DNA of 64,000 bases from Gymnothorax reevesii (lineage: Eukaryota > Chordata > Actinopteri > Anguilliformes > Muraenidae): assembly GCA_029721435.1 (NCBI GenBank), contig CM056583.1, forward strand, positions 53,237,620 to 53,301,619, read 5' to 3'. The notes under the pieces were generated by a model. That model made no database searches. It saw only the letters and a list, made by a program, of their open reading frames with translations, and had not been told where the DNA came from. Positions 25,376 to 37,150 of this stretch are shown here, one piece after another. Position numbers and translations under genes: made by a program. How positions within the stretch are numbered: the stretch's first letter is position 1; each line of letters begins with the position of its first letter.

Positions 25376-25830
25376 TGAACTTAAAGCAACACTAAGTAAC
25401 TTTTCAACCTTCATACAATATTTTCAGAACTCTTGTGATGGAACATCGACTTACAACAGGTTGAATGACACCTCTGTCACGGCCTGAGAGCTTCTACATC
25501 ACTTTCACTGGCACTATGCAGTTGAGGTGGATGGTAGGAACCCCTCCACACAAAAAACTACAAATGTGCTGACTGCTTTACGGCAGACGTCACTTCCCCC
25601 TCTCCTCAGTCGTTAAAAAGAAGGAAGTCGATGCGAACACCTATGTGGGATTACTGCTATCATGGCAGAAGCAGCAAGAAAACCAAAGAAATTAAAAGTT
25701 TTGTCTCATGAGACTAAAAAACGAAAGAGAGAAATAGTAACAGAATCAAAGCTCAGACAAGGATCAATATTGGCCAGGCATTCACTCGCCGGCGTGAGCT
25801 CATGTTTATAACTCAATTTTGAGTTATGAC
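25376..25830 (+). mobile_element. Interspersed element fragment with a short Lys/Arg-rich coding remnant
   Basis: TTAAAGCAACACTAAGTAAC at 25381 resembles the end of a common fish hAT-like element. About 260 bp on, an ATG at 25662 opens 49 codons rich in Lys and Arg (MAEAARKPKKLKVLSHETKK then RKRE). A frame change leads into a segment reading RINIGQAFTRRRELM. I have the impression of having seen this pattern in many fish repeats but cannot name the source gene. The right end is not defined. Confidence 0.4.
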
Positions 25831-26020
25831 TTTTCATAGTCCTGTTTATCACTAGCACCTTTCGCTAATTGTTGCTAAAATTACAGGGATTACAGGGAAA
25901 TGTTTAAACATTTCTTATTTTCAACATCGTCATATGATATTGTTTAGCCGCAATTAGATACCTTACCTCATCGCTATTCATCCCTTAGACAGCTGCTTGA
26001 AACACAAACGTAGTTTTGAC

Positions 26021-26455
26021 TAGGGCTGTCAATGAATATTCCATATTCGAATAAATATCGATTACCTATCAATAAAACGAGCCACTGGACGTGAAAGTTA
26101 ATAATTGAATATTTAAAAAGTCACGTCAAGATAATGAACCCACTGTCAGTGCGTGCAGTGCATAGTGGGTGGCTACCAACGCGCTATACTGCAGAGACGG
26201 CTCACTGTATTGAAACTGATATATTTTTGTGCCGGGCGTGCACAGTGCATGCCGGTTGGACAGCTGGCATTCGCCGTGAGTTTTGAGTGGCAAGATTACG
26301 TTCCCCTGCTCAATCAACGCAAGGAGATTCTCGCGCGGAACTGAAGTCCTTGCACGTGGAGGTTTCAGTTTCACATTCGTTACAGTGATTATGACTCCAG
26401 ACTTCTCATGCTTTTCTTTACTCAGGGCTTGGAAGCAATGCATGTGTTCCATTAT
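26021..26455 (-). mobile_element. MITE-like element copy 2 (reverse), beside a hAT-like end
   Basis: Read in reverse, 26126-26455 follows the element at 13945-14365: the ATGCATTGCTTCCAAGCCCT, GAGTAAAGAAAAGCATGAGA and GTGCAAGGACTT phrases come in the same order. It lacks the clear inverted block seen in copy 1. Adjoining it at 26021, TAGGGCTGTCAATGAATATT looks like the start of a different hAT-type element whose other end I could not find. A reading frame of 108 codons crosses the copy on the minus strand; its start resembles the matching frames in the other two copies. Confidence 0.5.
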
Positions 26456-27618
26456 TGTTTAAATGATTTAAATCAAATAAGATCATCTGAAATCACAGTA
26501 ATTACTGTCTCACAGTATAAAACTGAACGGTTGGCATCTCGTTTCAGTCACTGACTTTTAAAATTTCCAGGCGAGTGGCTAAAAGCTGGCCTAGGGATTC
26601 AAGGCAAGCTTTTTTTTGCGGCCCTTGTGGCTCAATCCAAGGCTTGAGCAACTGGAAGAATGCAAAGATTGGATGTCTCTTTACAATAATGGCCATGTTA
26701 CTCCAATATAGATTCACACAGGGCCAATTACAATGCATAACAAGTTTAAACTTAGTTTACCTCTTAAACAAAACATGCTGAGATTTTGAGAAGCATCCTG
26801 AGCCTATTCTCCAATATAAGCTTCAACCTCTTCATGCCATTGTATCGGCCAAATAGAAGTCTATCCTGAGACTGCAGAAACAAGATTTACCAAAAAATGT
26901 ACTTTTTTTAATTAAAACATTGTTTATCTAAAATTAAAGAAGGAATGCAATGAAAACAATGAAAATCGTCAGAATTATGAAATTGTCAGTTGCATTATAG
27001 GGGCTTACCTCAATAGCTGCTTAACCTGACATGGCTCAAAAGAATCAATGAATCCCTATCAGAAATGGTAGTTGCTAGTTAGCTTCATTCTCAAACCATG
27101 CCCGTGGACTCCGTATCATAACCTGACCAAATTTGGAAACCAAAACAAATGTCCCTGTCTTAACCTTGTCCATAGTACCCACTGACGCCTCAGCCAGGTA
27201 ACGCAACGAGTGTCCACAGCAAATGATTTTTTGGGAACGAGAATCGTTAATTTATGTACATATCGGCTGTAGACAAGCATTCTCGAAAGCCGTGATTCAC
27301 CTCAGAATGTACCATTTTGCAAAAGTTTCTTCCCGAATGGCATGCATGTGCTGCGACTATGTTTGCCATCCACAGTCGCTCCGAGGGCGAAAATGAAACA
27401 TAGGCGATTGGTTCAAAAAGGGTCACTTGGTACGGGTTGCCTAGTCACAGAACGGGTATCTCTTGCGTTTCGTTTATTAGTATGTACGAAGATTGATCTC
27501 ATCTTTTCTACAAAGTAATGTTGGCGCGACCGATCTGTATCATACGTAATGTCTACGAGTGGAGTGTAACGATGGAGACGGAACCAGTCCAGTTTCCGCA
27601 GGGCACTGAGGTGCACAC

Positions 27619-27702
27619 TTTATTCCTCGCCTCAACTTTTTTTAGGCGCGTTATGGTGCACGTGCGCTCTCGCGCCTAAAAAAATTGAGGCAAGGAATAA
27701 AG
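27619..27702. repeat. Imperfect palindrome, 32-base arms, about 20-nt loop
   Basis: The left arm at 27619-27650 includes TTCCTCGCCTCAACTTTTTT and ends AGGCGCG. The right arm at 27671-27702 is its reverse complement with about three differences (CGCGCCTAAAAAAATTGAGG onward). The transcript could fold into a long hairpin. It may be the end of a larger repeat or an inverted-repeat element of its own; no family is recognised. Confidence 0.8.
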
Positions 27703-27904
27703 CGTTTGTTGTTATTTCATAAGCTCTGCAATGCATCAGGGTCCTGAATTCAGACTCACTGTGTCAGGGCTTTTTACAGATCGCCACAGTTCACAGTTTA
27801 CTATGATGCGCGCACGGAGAAATACGTCAGTTGGTTAGTTCAAGAGCAACTGTTTTTTTTTTCCGAGCAGTTCAAGCCCTGTAATTTTTTTTAAAATAAA
27901 CGTA

Positions 27905-28126
27905 CATTTGAATTGGTGTATTATTTTCAGGCAGGATCTCTTTTAGGCCACGAAAATACGCTGTTTCTGTGGTCCCATTCACAACAGTGTATCGCCTAAA
28001 TCTCCACCCAGCACTATGCGCTGGTGCGGCTACCTGGAGGAGATCAGAGAGCTTTCTACTGCAACTAATGTGGCAATTTGTGGCTCATACAACCCCACTT
28101 CAAAAAAAAGTGAACTATCCCTTTAA
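27905..28126 (+). mobile_element. Right part of a fish MITE ending AGTGAACTATCCCTTTAA
   Basis: The end AGTGAACTATCCCTTTAA at 28109-28126, with CTGCAACTAATGTGGCAATT before it, is a phrase I associate with common fish MITEs that target TTAA. It abuts the Tc1-like relic starting at 28127, so it either inserted into that relic or marks a rearrangement. The left end (an expected TTAAAGGGATAGTTCACT) was not found. Confidence 0.45.
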
Positions 28127-28532
28127 GGCCACACAGCTGTTAAGTCCCAATCCCTTGAGTTCTCTCCAAATTGTGCGTGTGGAAATAGCCATACTTTCAC
28201 TATTAAACATAGCCGTGAGTTCTCCTGTTGATTTTTTATGATTTGATTTCATAAGACATTTGCGTGATCTTTGGTCGCGATCATTCAAGATTTTTCTTCT
28301 GACCATATCTTCCTACCATTCTCTTGAAGAAGATGGTTCACCACTATTCTTCTAGGTTTTAATAATGCATAGGACAGTTCTTAACCCAATTTTAGTAGTT
28401 TCAGCAATCTCCTTAGTTGTTGTCTTTGCTTGATGCAGACCAGTAATTTGACTGCATTCTGAAACAGAGTAACATCTTTTGTATGACCACCGGATAGGTC
28501 TTCTGACATGGTTGTTTGAGAAATGAGAAGCT

Positions 28533-31122
28533 GGCTATCAGGTTAGCTCGCTTGTTTAAGGTGCCGCATTGTGGAGTAGTTAGTGACCACCACCATCGCC
28601 TGGGCTCAAAACTGAACCGCGCCAGTGCTAGCAGTGGCTGGTAGGTTTGTCAGAGCAGCGCACAATTGATTTCTCACTGCAGGAAAAAAACAGGTGGGAC
28701 ATGGTTGGTTTGGGTATAGCACTGTTCGTTGCTCAAGCGCCTCCTATTGACTAGCTGGGCTAATCAGTAAAATTGTAAGCTTGCACTGATTTGATTTCTT
28801 CCACTCTTGTCATGAGCTTGCAAAGTTTTGAGCTATGAGTGTAAAGAGGCAGCGACTGACAGGCGCATACTTCGGATGAGAGCCGCAAACTGCTCTCTAG
28901 GGGTACAATGGGTTCGGATCATTTCACGGATTTCATCAGAGTCACGGATCGGATCACTTTTTGGATCAACACAAAAAAAGACCACACAACGTTCACGTGT
29001 ACACGCACAACCTAGGGGTATGACGATATCACATTGCGATTATTTTAAAGTGTAGTAAGACCACCCGCTGGCATGGGGCGAACATGCAAACTATTATGCT
29101 TCCTTCAATTAACCTAATAAGAACAGCTGCTGAAAGTGCCAAACATCAGTGGTCATGTGAATGCTTCCGGGGTAAAAAAAAAAAACTGAATTATAAATGA
29201 GCATTTATTGGCGCCATGTGGAACCGAGATTAGCTGAGGGCTGCAGAATCATCTCCTCTGAACAAATTACTCTCATCCTGTTCCCATTTAGTTTGCACAA
29301 CTAGCAATCAAGCAGTTAATCTGCTTAATTTTTTCAAATCTATAGATAGCCCAATTAAGATGGCCCGCTTTTGTCGCATTCATAAAATTAAATAGTCATT
29401 GAACAGCACAAATTTGCATGAATGCATTTCGAGCATTTTTTTTCCAGCAGTGCAACCCAATTTATTTTAAGATTGCGCTTCATCAAAATGTTTCCGAAAG
29501 AATAGGCGACTTTTGTGGGGAAGCGCAGTTGTACACTATGCGACAAAGGGATAATAATGTAGGCATTTAAATTACTAACGCTCTTGCTTCAAAGCGCTGG
29601 TAATTGAATTATTTCGTAAATTGGTTATCAGTGCTTTGTGAAAGTTCACCTCACGGTATGCATTCAAAGTCAATTAAAATGCAAGCTATTCATCAAACTT
29701 TCATGTTGTCAGAATCATTTATGGGGTACTTTTTTTAGTCCGGCGTCTGGGAAAGTTGTATGAAGCCTGCAATATAAGATTGTATGAACGGCAATTATCC
29801 AGTTAATCATTAACAATATCTCAACCTTATCTAAACAACATGTTCAGCCGCATTTGCCATTTAATATTCTACTGGAATGTTGAATTTCAAGAAAATTCCG
29901 TTAATTGCTGTTTATGCGATCTTATTGCCCTCCACTGACGCAAAGCTTTATGTCTTAATCATCAATGGTAAATGGTAAGGTATCTTATCAGTAGCCTTTG
30001 TGCTCAGTTATTTAATTCAACTAACTGTCCCATTCTAAATTAGAAACAGGTTGAGGGTTATCCTGCATTATGGTAGTGTCACTGGCTGTAGACAGTTTTA
30101 TATTTAGCTAAGCAAACTTAACACTCGGACCTCAGTTGGTAAAACCGTAATTAATAGAAATTTTTCTTAGGCGTATAAAGCAGGACACAGACAGAAAAAA
30201 ATATATATGCCATTTTGTGAGCTACATGAATTCAGAAGCTTCTGAAGACATTGCCGTTTTATGTCAGAATTAACGTGGATGGGGAAATGCTTGATAATTG
30301 CAATGAACAATGCAAGATGAGGGGAGCGGGACAGTGATTATTGAACAAATTAACACCAAGATGCTAATTGGGAAACGTAAATGAGAACAGGTTTGGAGAA
30401 GGTATGGTGAAAGCAGGGCGAGGTAATCTTCCGATGGCAAATCCAGGGTGCAAGAGTTTAAAAATCAGCTAAAACGCTACAATGAGAGATGGAGTTTGGA
30501 CAAGGTTTTTTGTAATTCTTTAGATTATTAGCATTCTTTCAATTTAACACTGTAGCACAGTTACGTCTGTCAGCTCTTCTCTATCACTTCATAATCATTA
30601 TTAGCTACAGGCTAAACAGCTCAGTTGTCATTTAGGCTCATTATACGGGACCAGATTTAGAGTTGGCCAGTTGAGCCTTAAAAGGTGATGGAAGATGCCC
30701 AACCTTGCCGACAATTAGAGTTCTACCATGATTTATCTTCCCGGAAACACTTCAAGTTATTGTCATTTATTTCAGACTGCTTGTATGTTTCAAGAAGAAA
30801 TGGAACGCAACTGTGTACACACACCCCATAGCGGCAAGTTGTCTCTTTTCGCTTTACGATCATCGCGACTCGATAACGTACACCCCCAGCACAACCTTTG
30901 TTTTTTCATCAACCAATCCGCGGATCATGCGCATACTAAACCGTCAAGAGGGATCCGTATGGATCACGGATCAATGATGATCCATTGCACCACTCCTGCC
31001 CTCACTCTCCTGAGATGGTGACATGAGTCCCGTACGAGCATGCTTGTGTACACAGTTCGCCAATTCAACATTCCAGATTTGGGTGGGATTGGAGATGTCA
31101 AATTTATAAACAAAAAAAAAAA
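28533..31122 (+). mobile_element. tRNA-derived SINE, itself split by a hAT element
   Basis: The left part 28533-28898 begins with GGTTAGCTCGCTTGTTTAAG, a tRNA-like A-box region, and aligns phrase by phrase with the copy at 51460-51935. The right part 30997-31122 has CAATTCAACATTCCAGATTT and ends in an A run at 31112-31122. A 12-13 bp target duplication flanks the whole, with one base difference. The interruption is the hAT element at 28899-30996. Confidence 0.8.
28899..30996. mobile_element. Non-autonomous hAT-like element, 2.1 kb
   Basis: The left end AGGGGTACAATGG at 28899 faces an inverted right end, read in reverse as GGAGTGGTGCAATGG, at 30982-30996. Both subterminal regions are full of GGATC/GATCC motifs. 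Flanking bases TGCTCTCT and TGCCCTCA match at 6 of 8, consistent with an aged 8-bp hAT duplication. Comparison with the SINE at 51460-51935 supports the left junction at 28898. No transposase-like frame is visible; the interior is AT-rich and not recognisably a repeat. Confidence 0.7.
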
Positions 31123-32229
31123 GAAATGGAAGCTATTCATTGCATCAGTTGGGGTTAAATAACAGTTTGCCCCTGGAAAAGTATAAAACACTGCATTAAT
31201 TATTCACTGGAAGGCTCTTAGTTAAATCCAGGACGTGACTTTTTTTTTTTTTTTGGCCAGGCACTGTTTTAAGGCAGGACTGTGTATTTTTCACTGTAGA
31301 AAAAAAAGATTCTAATTCCTGGAAAAAATATGCCCCATTCTGTTCACACAGACATTCTGATGTCTGGTTTTAAAACATCACAATATGATATTCCAAGTTC
31401 ATCTCCTCGAAAGCGCTGTGTATAAAACACACCGATGCCTCACTGATGTTTAACAGGCCTGAATTCCTCGGACAGTTTTCACACGGTACTCTGTATTGTG
31501 AATCATTCCCCTGTTAGCTTCTCTGTCGAATCTAAGTCCAAGTGTATCTCAGACAGTTCAGGCCCTCTCAGGCACCTTGGCCACAAAATGTGGAAAAGGG
31601 AGGAAAGGATTTACTGTAAAGCTCTGGGAAAATTTTGATTACCTTTTTTTTTTTAATTATTCTTTGTTTTATTAATATAATGTTTTTATAATTTATTGTC
31701 ATTGTCACATCCCCTAGGCATTTATTCATGGTACCGTAAAAGCCTTCCAAGAACTATAATTGCACAACTTAAGAAAGCCCCGAAAGAGCGCTGCAATGCC
31801 CAAAACTATTTAAAAGATTTATGGATGTTTGTATTTATAATGTACGATTACACATGGGCAAATTTTAAGTGCTGTCCTTAGCTTGTGTTACTCAGTAGCT
31901 CAGTAGCATTCTCCTTTTGTTCTTGGGAAAACTTTTATGTAATCTGCAATAAGTATCAATGGCACTTTTTTTTGTGCACTGTGGGAATGCATGTAATAGA
32001 AACAGCATGTTATTTGATTGCAATTCAGTTTATCTTTGACCGATGAACATCTGTATCACATTTGCAGCACATTGTCATCATTTAAATGCGTTGGCCTGTT
32101 GAAAGGCTGTTTTTAGTTCCTGACTCGCTGCATGGCAGCAGTGCTGAGGTCTTCCTTTCGTCTTCTCAACCTGTATTGCATTCCCTTTTAAAGCAGTGAC
32201 AGTAATTCTCTCTTCACTGCTATCTTCAC

Positions 32230-32390
32230 TCCTTTCCTCTCCTGGACAGCCAATCCAGTGCAGGGAGCATTTAAGCATCCAAACTACGCACAAAAAGACC
32301 CCAAGCAGGGTGGAAACGCACAACCTTCTTGCTGTGGGGCAACAGCACTACCCACTGTACTGCTGTGCTGCCCGGAAGGTTCCATGATGG
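32230..32390 (-). mobile_element. SINE fragment, reverse orientation
   Basis: Read in reverse: GTGGGTAGTGCTGTTGCCCC, CACAGCAAGAAGGTTGTGCG, then a TTTTTGTGCGTAGTTTGG stretch. This is the head of the same fish SINE group as 9310-9660. A T run follows at 32390-32405. Confidence 0.65.
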
Positions 32391-35300
32391 TTTTTTTTTT
32401 TTTTTTGGTTAGTTAAACCCTGAGTGTTGTGAAAAAGGCTGTCTGTAATTGGCCAACGTTCATTAGGCGGAGTTGACACAAAGTTTCAAACTACTTTGAG
32501 ATCATTAAGCTCTCTCTCTGCCTTATTTCTCTGTAGTCCTGCTGTACAAATTTTAAGTTAGTCAGGCTTAAATGATAGCTGCTGTGCTTGCATTTGAGGT
32601 GTATAAAATTATAAATCCAACATAAAGTGAAATCCATGTTTCCCAGAGTCCAGCTTGATAGACACAGACTGCACTTTGTCATAACAACTCAAAATGTTTA
32701 CTACAAACACTAAGCCTTGGTGGTCAATTCCAAATCATTTTGCTGCTTCATTTGACTCATTTGGTATTTTCTTATAAACACCTACAGCAGAGTTATTTGC
32801 TTGTTTTGGAGATATGTAAGCTGTGCCTCTTTGCAAACTGTTTCCGCAGAAAAGCTTTCATACCGTTCTGATCCAGATGCGGTGTGTCATAAAAGATTTT
32901 TTTCTGTTTCTGATTCATAAGAGAGCCCGGGTCTTTGTGAGATGAGACATGAATTAGGCAAGGACTTGCTGCTCTGCAATGGTTCCTCTCATCAGTGGCA
33001 CACACTGTTGATGGATGGGCGTGGTGAGACCTGCGACCATGGTGGGACATGTACGGGATGATGTGCGTGTGTTGAGATTGACCTCTGGTTACCATGGAAA
33101 AAAGCTGCTGACTTTGGAATTAATTATTTTATAGGTTTTGACTCAGGGAAAGAGCTTGCACTTTGAATTGTTTACACTGCCGTTTGAATCACCATAAATG
33201 CAGCTGTGACCCTTTTCAGCATTAGGAAACATCTCTTCATTAGCTGTGAAACACTACTGATAGCTTCCATAATAGGTAGAATTTTATTTCTATTATTCCT
33301 AAGAGCCTTATTTTGAGATGATTGTGCTTCTTGAATTATTTCCATTATCAGAGAACATCCCAACCCAGATGCAATGAATCTTCCTCAGAGAAGTCGTATC
33401 ATAAATGATGACAAATTTGGACAGAGTTACAACATATGCATAGTTTTTTTTTGTCTCCATTTTGATTTGTGATTTTAAACTTAATGCAACATAGGAAGGC
33501 AAAACCTATGTTATTAAGTTTCTGAATGGCTCGGTGCATTAGAGGGCTCCTTCTTAAAAACTGAGTTGGATACTTTCTTCCTGACTTCCATTCCAGGCTG
33601 GAGCCCTTTCCTTTTTGCTGTTAAGTAAAATGTTTGCTACTTGTGTACTTTAATATTTTTAATAGTTTTTTAACTTTCTCCATATGATTCCTCTCCATGT
33701 TCGTTGTTTAATATTGATGACATGAATGACCATCATCTGTAAGTAACTTACAGTTGATGAGACTTAGCAGGGATCAGTCCCCCAGAACAATTTGAGATTG
33801 GGCCTTGCTGAAGGGCAGGCTGCATTAATTCTACAGCTGCACTAATCTTAATGTGGCTTCATTAGGGATTAAAAACATCAGTCAACTTTGTCCCTGCTGA
33901 ACACTTTTGCAACCAGGCAACATGCTGCCTCCAAGTATTTTCCCTGAAGTTTAAAATGGCTTAAAGCCTTTGGAGCCTGAGATGGGAAAGAAAAGGCGGT
34001 GAATGAGGGCATCATTTGTGCTGAAAATGGAGAAGTTCAGTTATACTACAGAGTTTTTCCATGGAAGGAGGTGTTGTCCATCTAGCAGCCACTCCCTTGC
34101 AGCAAATAGACTTGTTACCATCTGATTCAATGGCTCCTCTGCACCCCAGTCTGAGCTTGGAACTGTCTGTACATGACCAACTATCTGCTAGAAATGGTTC
34201 GATGTACTTTGATCTGTCAGACATGTACCTTGCTGCTAGGAAAGTACAAAATCATGAGTATGAGATTTCAAAATTTTGAAGAACTGATGTGGTTCAGTGT
34301 GAATATCAGGGCTCCAAATCATAAACAAATTGTTTCAATAAAATTTTCATCAAGCCAGAACTTAGCAAATATGCGACTGTAAGCCAACCATTCTAGAAGT
34401 TAAGAACATTTAAAGTAGAAAGATATTGAGAGTTACAAAAATAGGTAGACTTTACACCCAAGGGAAGCTAAGAACATGTAGAAGATGTATCTATTTGTTT
34501 CTGTACTTCCAATTATCACAGGAAAAAAATAAGAAGCATTTTTGAACACCCTTTCCAGAACCGCTCAGACCAAGAAATGACAGAGCATAAAAACATGGTT
34601 TCTCAATGACGTCACAATTTTAACCAGATAGCTGTGGTACTAGCGTAAGCGTACCCTTAGCTATATCTATATCAACATCTAGCAATATCTACAGATTGTT
34701 ATTTTGTCAGCATATTCATTTTTAAGTATCAATGTAAGTAGCTAGCATTTAGCTATTGCAGTAGCTTACGTGTATTCACAAGCAGGCACATATAGAGAAG
34801 AGTGATTTCACTTCTGAGACAATACCTCTTATAGCACTCTTCCACATCTGTTGTTTTTTTTTTTGCATAGCTCGTACGTTTTTTCACCTTGGCTTGAAAT
34901 GATAATCACAGTTCCAATATCGTCAACATCATTTATGATATTTATGATCATTTTCATGAAACATGAAGCAAATCCAATATGGTCAATCAAAAAATTTTCT
35001 CAAGCCTGTTGATTTGCCATGGAATGACCCAGTGCCTAAATTCTCCATTTTACTGTTCCTGGTGTGTATTTTTCCTCATAATGGAAGAATGTTGCAGACT
35101 TTTTTTTTTGACGAACTGGTGATGATGGCAAGTGCTATACAGAAATACCAAGTATAAAATTGTTGTTTTTTTATTGTTGCTAAATTAGGTCTTGATGTAG
35201 TTCTCGACTTTTAAATGATGAGCTATAATTTTATATGAGAAGGATTCCTGGCAGTGGCCTGTATTTTTCCCACTGACAATTTCTTGCTTATTTGACTTAA

Positions 35301-36554
35301 AACAGGTGTGGCCATTAAGCCCCACTCCCCCAAACCCAATTTCAGAGGGCAAAGCTATGATATTGATCCTGATGACAGCCTCGGTGGGACTGAATAATAT
35401 GTGCTGAGTAAGGGTTTCCCTCTCCATCTTTATACCTGTAGTCTGGAGAGGGTTTACCTCCACCATATCCCAGCTGGACTCTGAATGGCCTCATTCACCC
35501 CCTCTGCAGTGCTCAGCCTCCCCCTTGTATTGCTCTCTGGGCTCATGTTTCTCGAGGTTTTTGCAAGGACACACTCCCAGAATTCTTGCCCCTGTCCTAA
35601 TTTGACCCTTGCTCCTCTTACAGTCTGAGCAGGGAATTGATTGGCTCCACCTCAATTCGAGATTAGCCACAGTCGCCGTCATTGTCATTATCGATTATTG
35701 TCACGAAACAATTAACAACGTCAGGCTGCTTCAGTGGCAGTATTCCAGTGGAAGGTGCCTCTAGTGAGTGGTCCGACAGTATCGATTGTCTGAAACAGGG
35801 AACTTCAGACATATTATGGCAGCTAACACAACCCTGTGCCAGTGAGCATTGTGTGAGGCCCGCAGGCACCCAATGAAGCTCTATTTCAGCCCACTTCCAC
35901 TGCAACCCAGGGAATACCAAAAACACTCTCACTCCATTTGACTCATCAGATCTGTTGGGCTGCTTGCTATAAGTGAACAATGGGGGTGGGGTTTTCAACT
36001 GACTGCGGCTCATTGACTCATTGCCCTGATGTTTCCTGTTGCACCACTGCCAAGAAAAGAAATGTGTGCGGTTATCAAGGGACACTGAGATGCCGTTGAG
36101 CTGTGATCTGAATGAGGATTCGGAAATGGTTCCTGAGTTTTATTTTGTTGCCTTGAACCTGGGGACTCCGGGGACAGACGGGGAGCTCGCATAGAAGTGT
36201 GCAAGCGAAGCTGGAGAGAGTAAAGGCTGCTGCCGCCTCCCCTTGATTACGGGTCGCCAGCTCCTTGAGAAAGGTTAAGTTGGGGCAGCACCGTCAGCCG
36301 CCTTCAGTAGCTATTGCCCACGTGCCCTTTGGAGGCTGGGATGACCTTTGCCCTCTTTGTTGCAGATATATAGGACAGGCATACAGAAACAGCCCTAATG
36401 GGCCGGTGGCGTCTTTGAGTGGTGGGTCTCACTGGGGTAAAACAAGTGGCCTTACTCATAGCTGAAATAGAGTGATGGTTTTGAGCAAATGTGCGTGTTT
36501 TTAAATTAATGAGCAAGTTTTATTGGACGTATAGGGGCTTCAAACTTGGAGATG

Positions 36555-37150
36555 CAGTGTTGTGAAAAAGAATTTGCCCCCATCTTAATTTCCTCTATTT
36601 TTGCATATTTGTCACAATTAAATATTTCAAATCATCAAACTAATTTTATATCAGACAAAGATAACCAGACTGAACTCACAACACTTGATTGATGTCCTTG
36701 ATTGAAGATTCCATTTATATAAGGAAAAAACATGCTCAACTCTACTTAACCCCATGTGATAAAGTAATTGCCCCTTCAGTTAATAAATCAAACAAAGGCT
36801 CATCTCTTTCGCCCAAAAAACAACTCAAGGACCTCCAAGACTTTTTAGGATAATATTCTGTGGACTGATGAGGCAAAAGTGGAACTTTTTGGAAGACAAG
36901 TCTTCTTACATCTAGTGTAAAGCTAACTCATCATTCCACAATAAGGACATCACACCAACAGTCCAACATTGTGGTGGTAGTGTGATTGGCTCAGCCTACA
37001 TCACTGAGTCTGGATCTGAAAGACTCTTCTCTCTACTAGAAAATCCTGAATTAGAATGTACAGCCTTTAATTTGTGACCTAAATCTCAAGCGGAGTTTGG
37101 TTATGCAGCAGGACTATGATCCAAAGCACTCAAAAAAGTCCACCATTAAA
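36555..37150 (+). mobile_element. Tc1-like relic, family with GTGAAAAAGTATTTGCCCCC ends
   Basis: The left end CAGTGTTGTGAAAAAGAATT at 36555 and AAAGTAATTGCCCC at 36765 are marks of a common fish Tc1-like family. From about 36850 a broken transposase can be followed: WTDEAKVELFG with the first catalytic Asp, then a GGG-S-like stretch, and near 37105 a frame with the QQDYDPKHSK-like second Asp region. Stops and gaps abound, and the right end is lost. A scrap of the same family is at 63700-63840. Confidence 0.75.

Larger units (their letters stand above)
28127..31267 (-). mobile_element. Tc1-like relic (GGCCAGGCAGTG family) split by a SINE
   Basis: In reverse, this is the leader and N-terminal half of a Tc1-like transposase element. 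28127-28532 carries the DNA-binding half, with stops. 31135-31267 carries the leader and terminal repeat (GGCCAGGCACTGT at the right edge). Between them sits a SINE flanked by GAAATGAGAAGCT at 28520-28532 and GAAATGGAAGCT at 31123-31134. The catalytic half is missing on the left, where a MITE end abuts. Related pieces are at 7600-7740 and 57841-63488. Confidence 0.8.
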
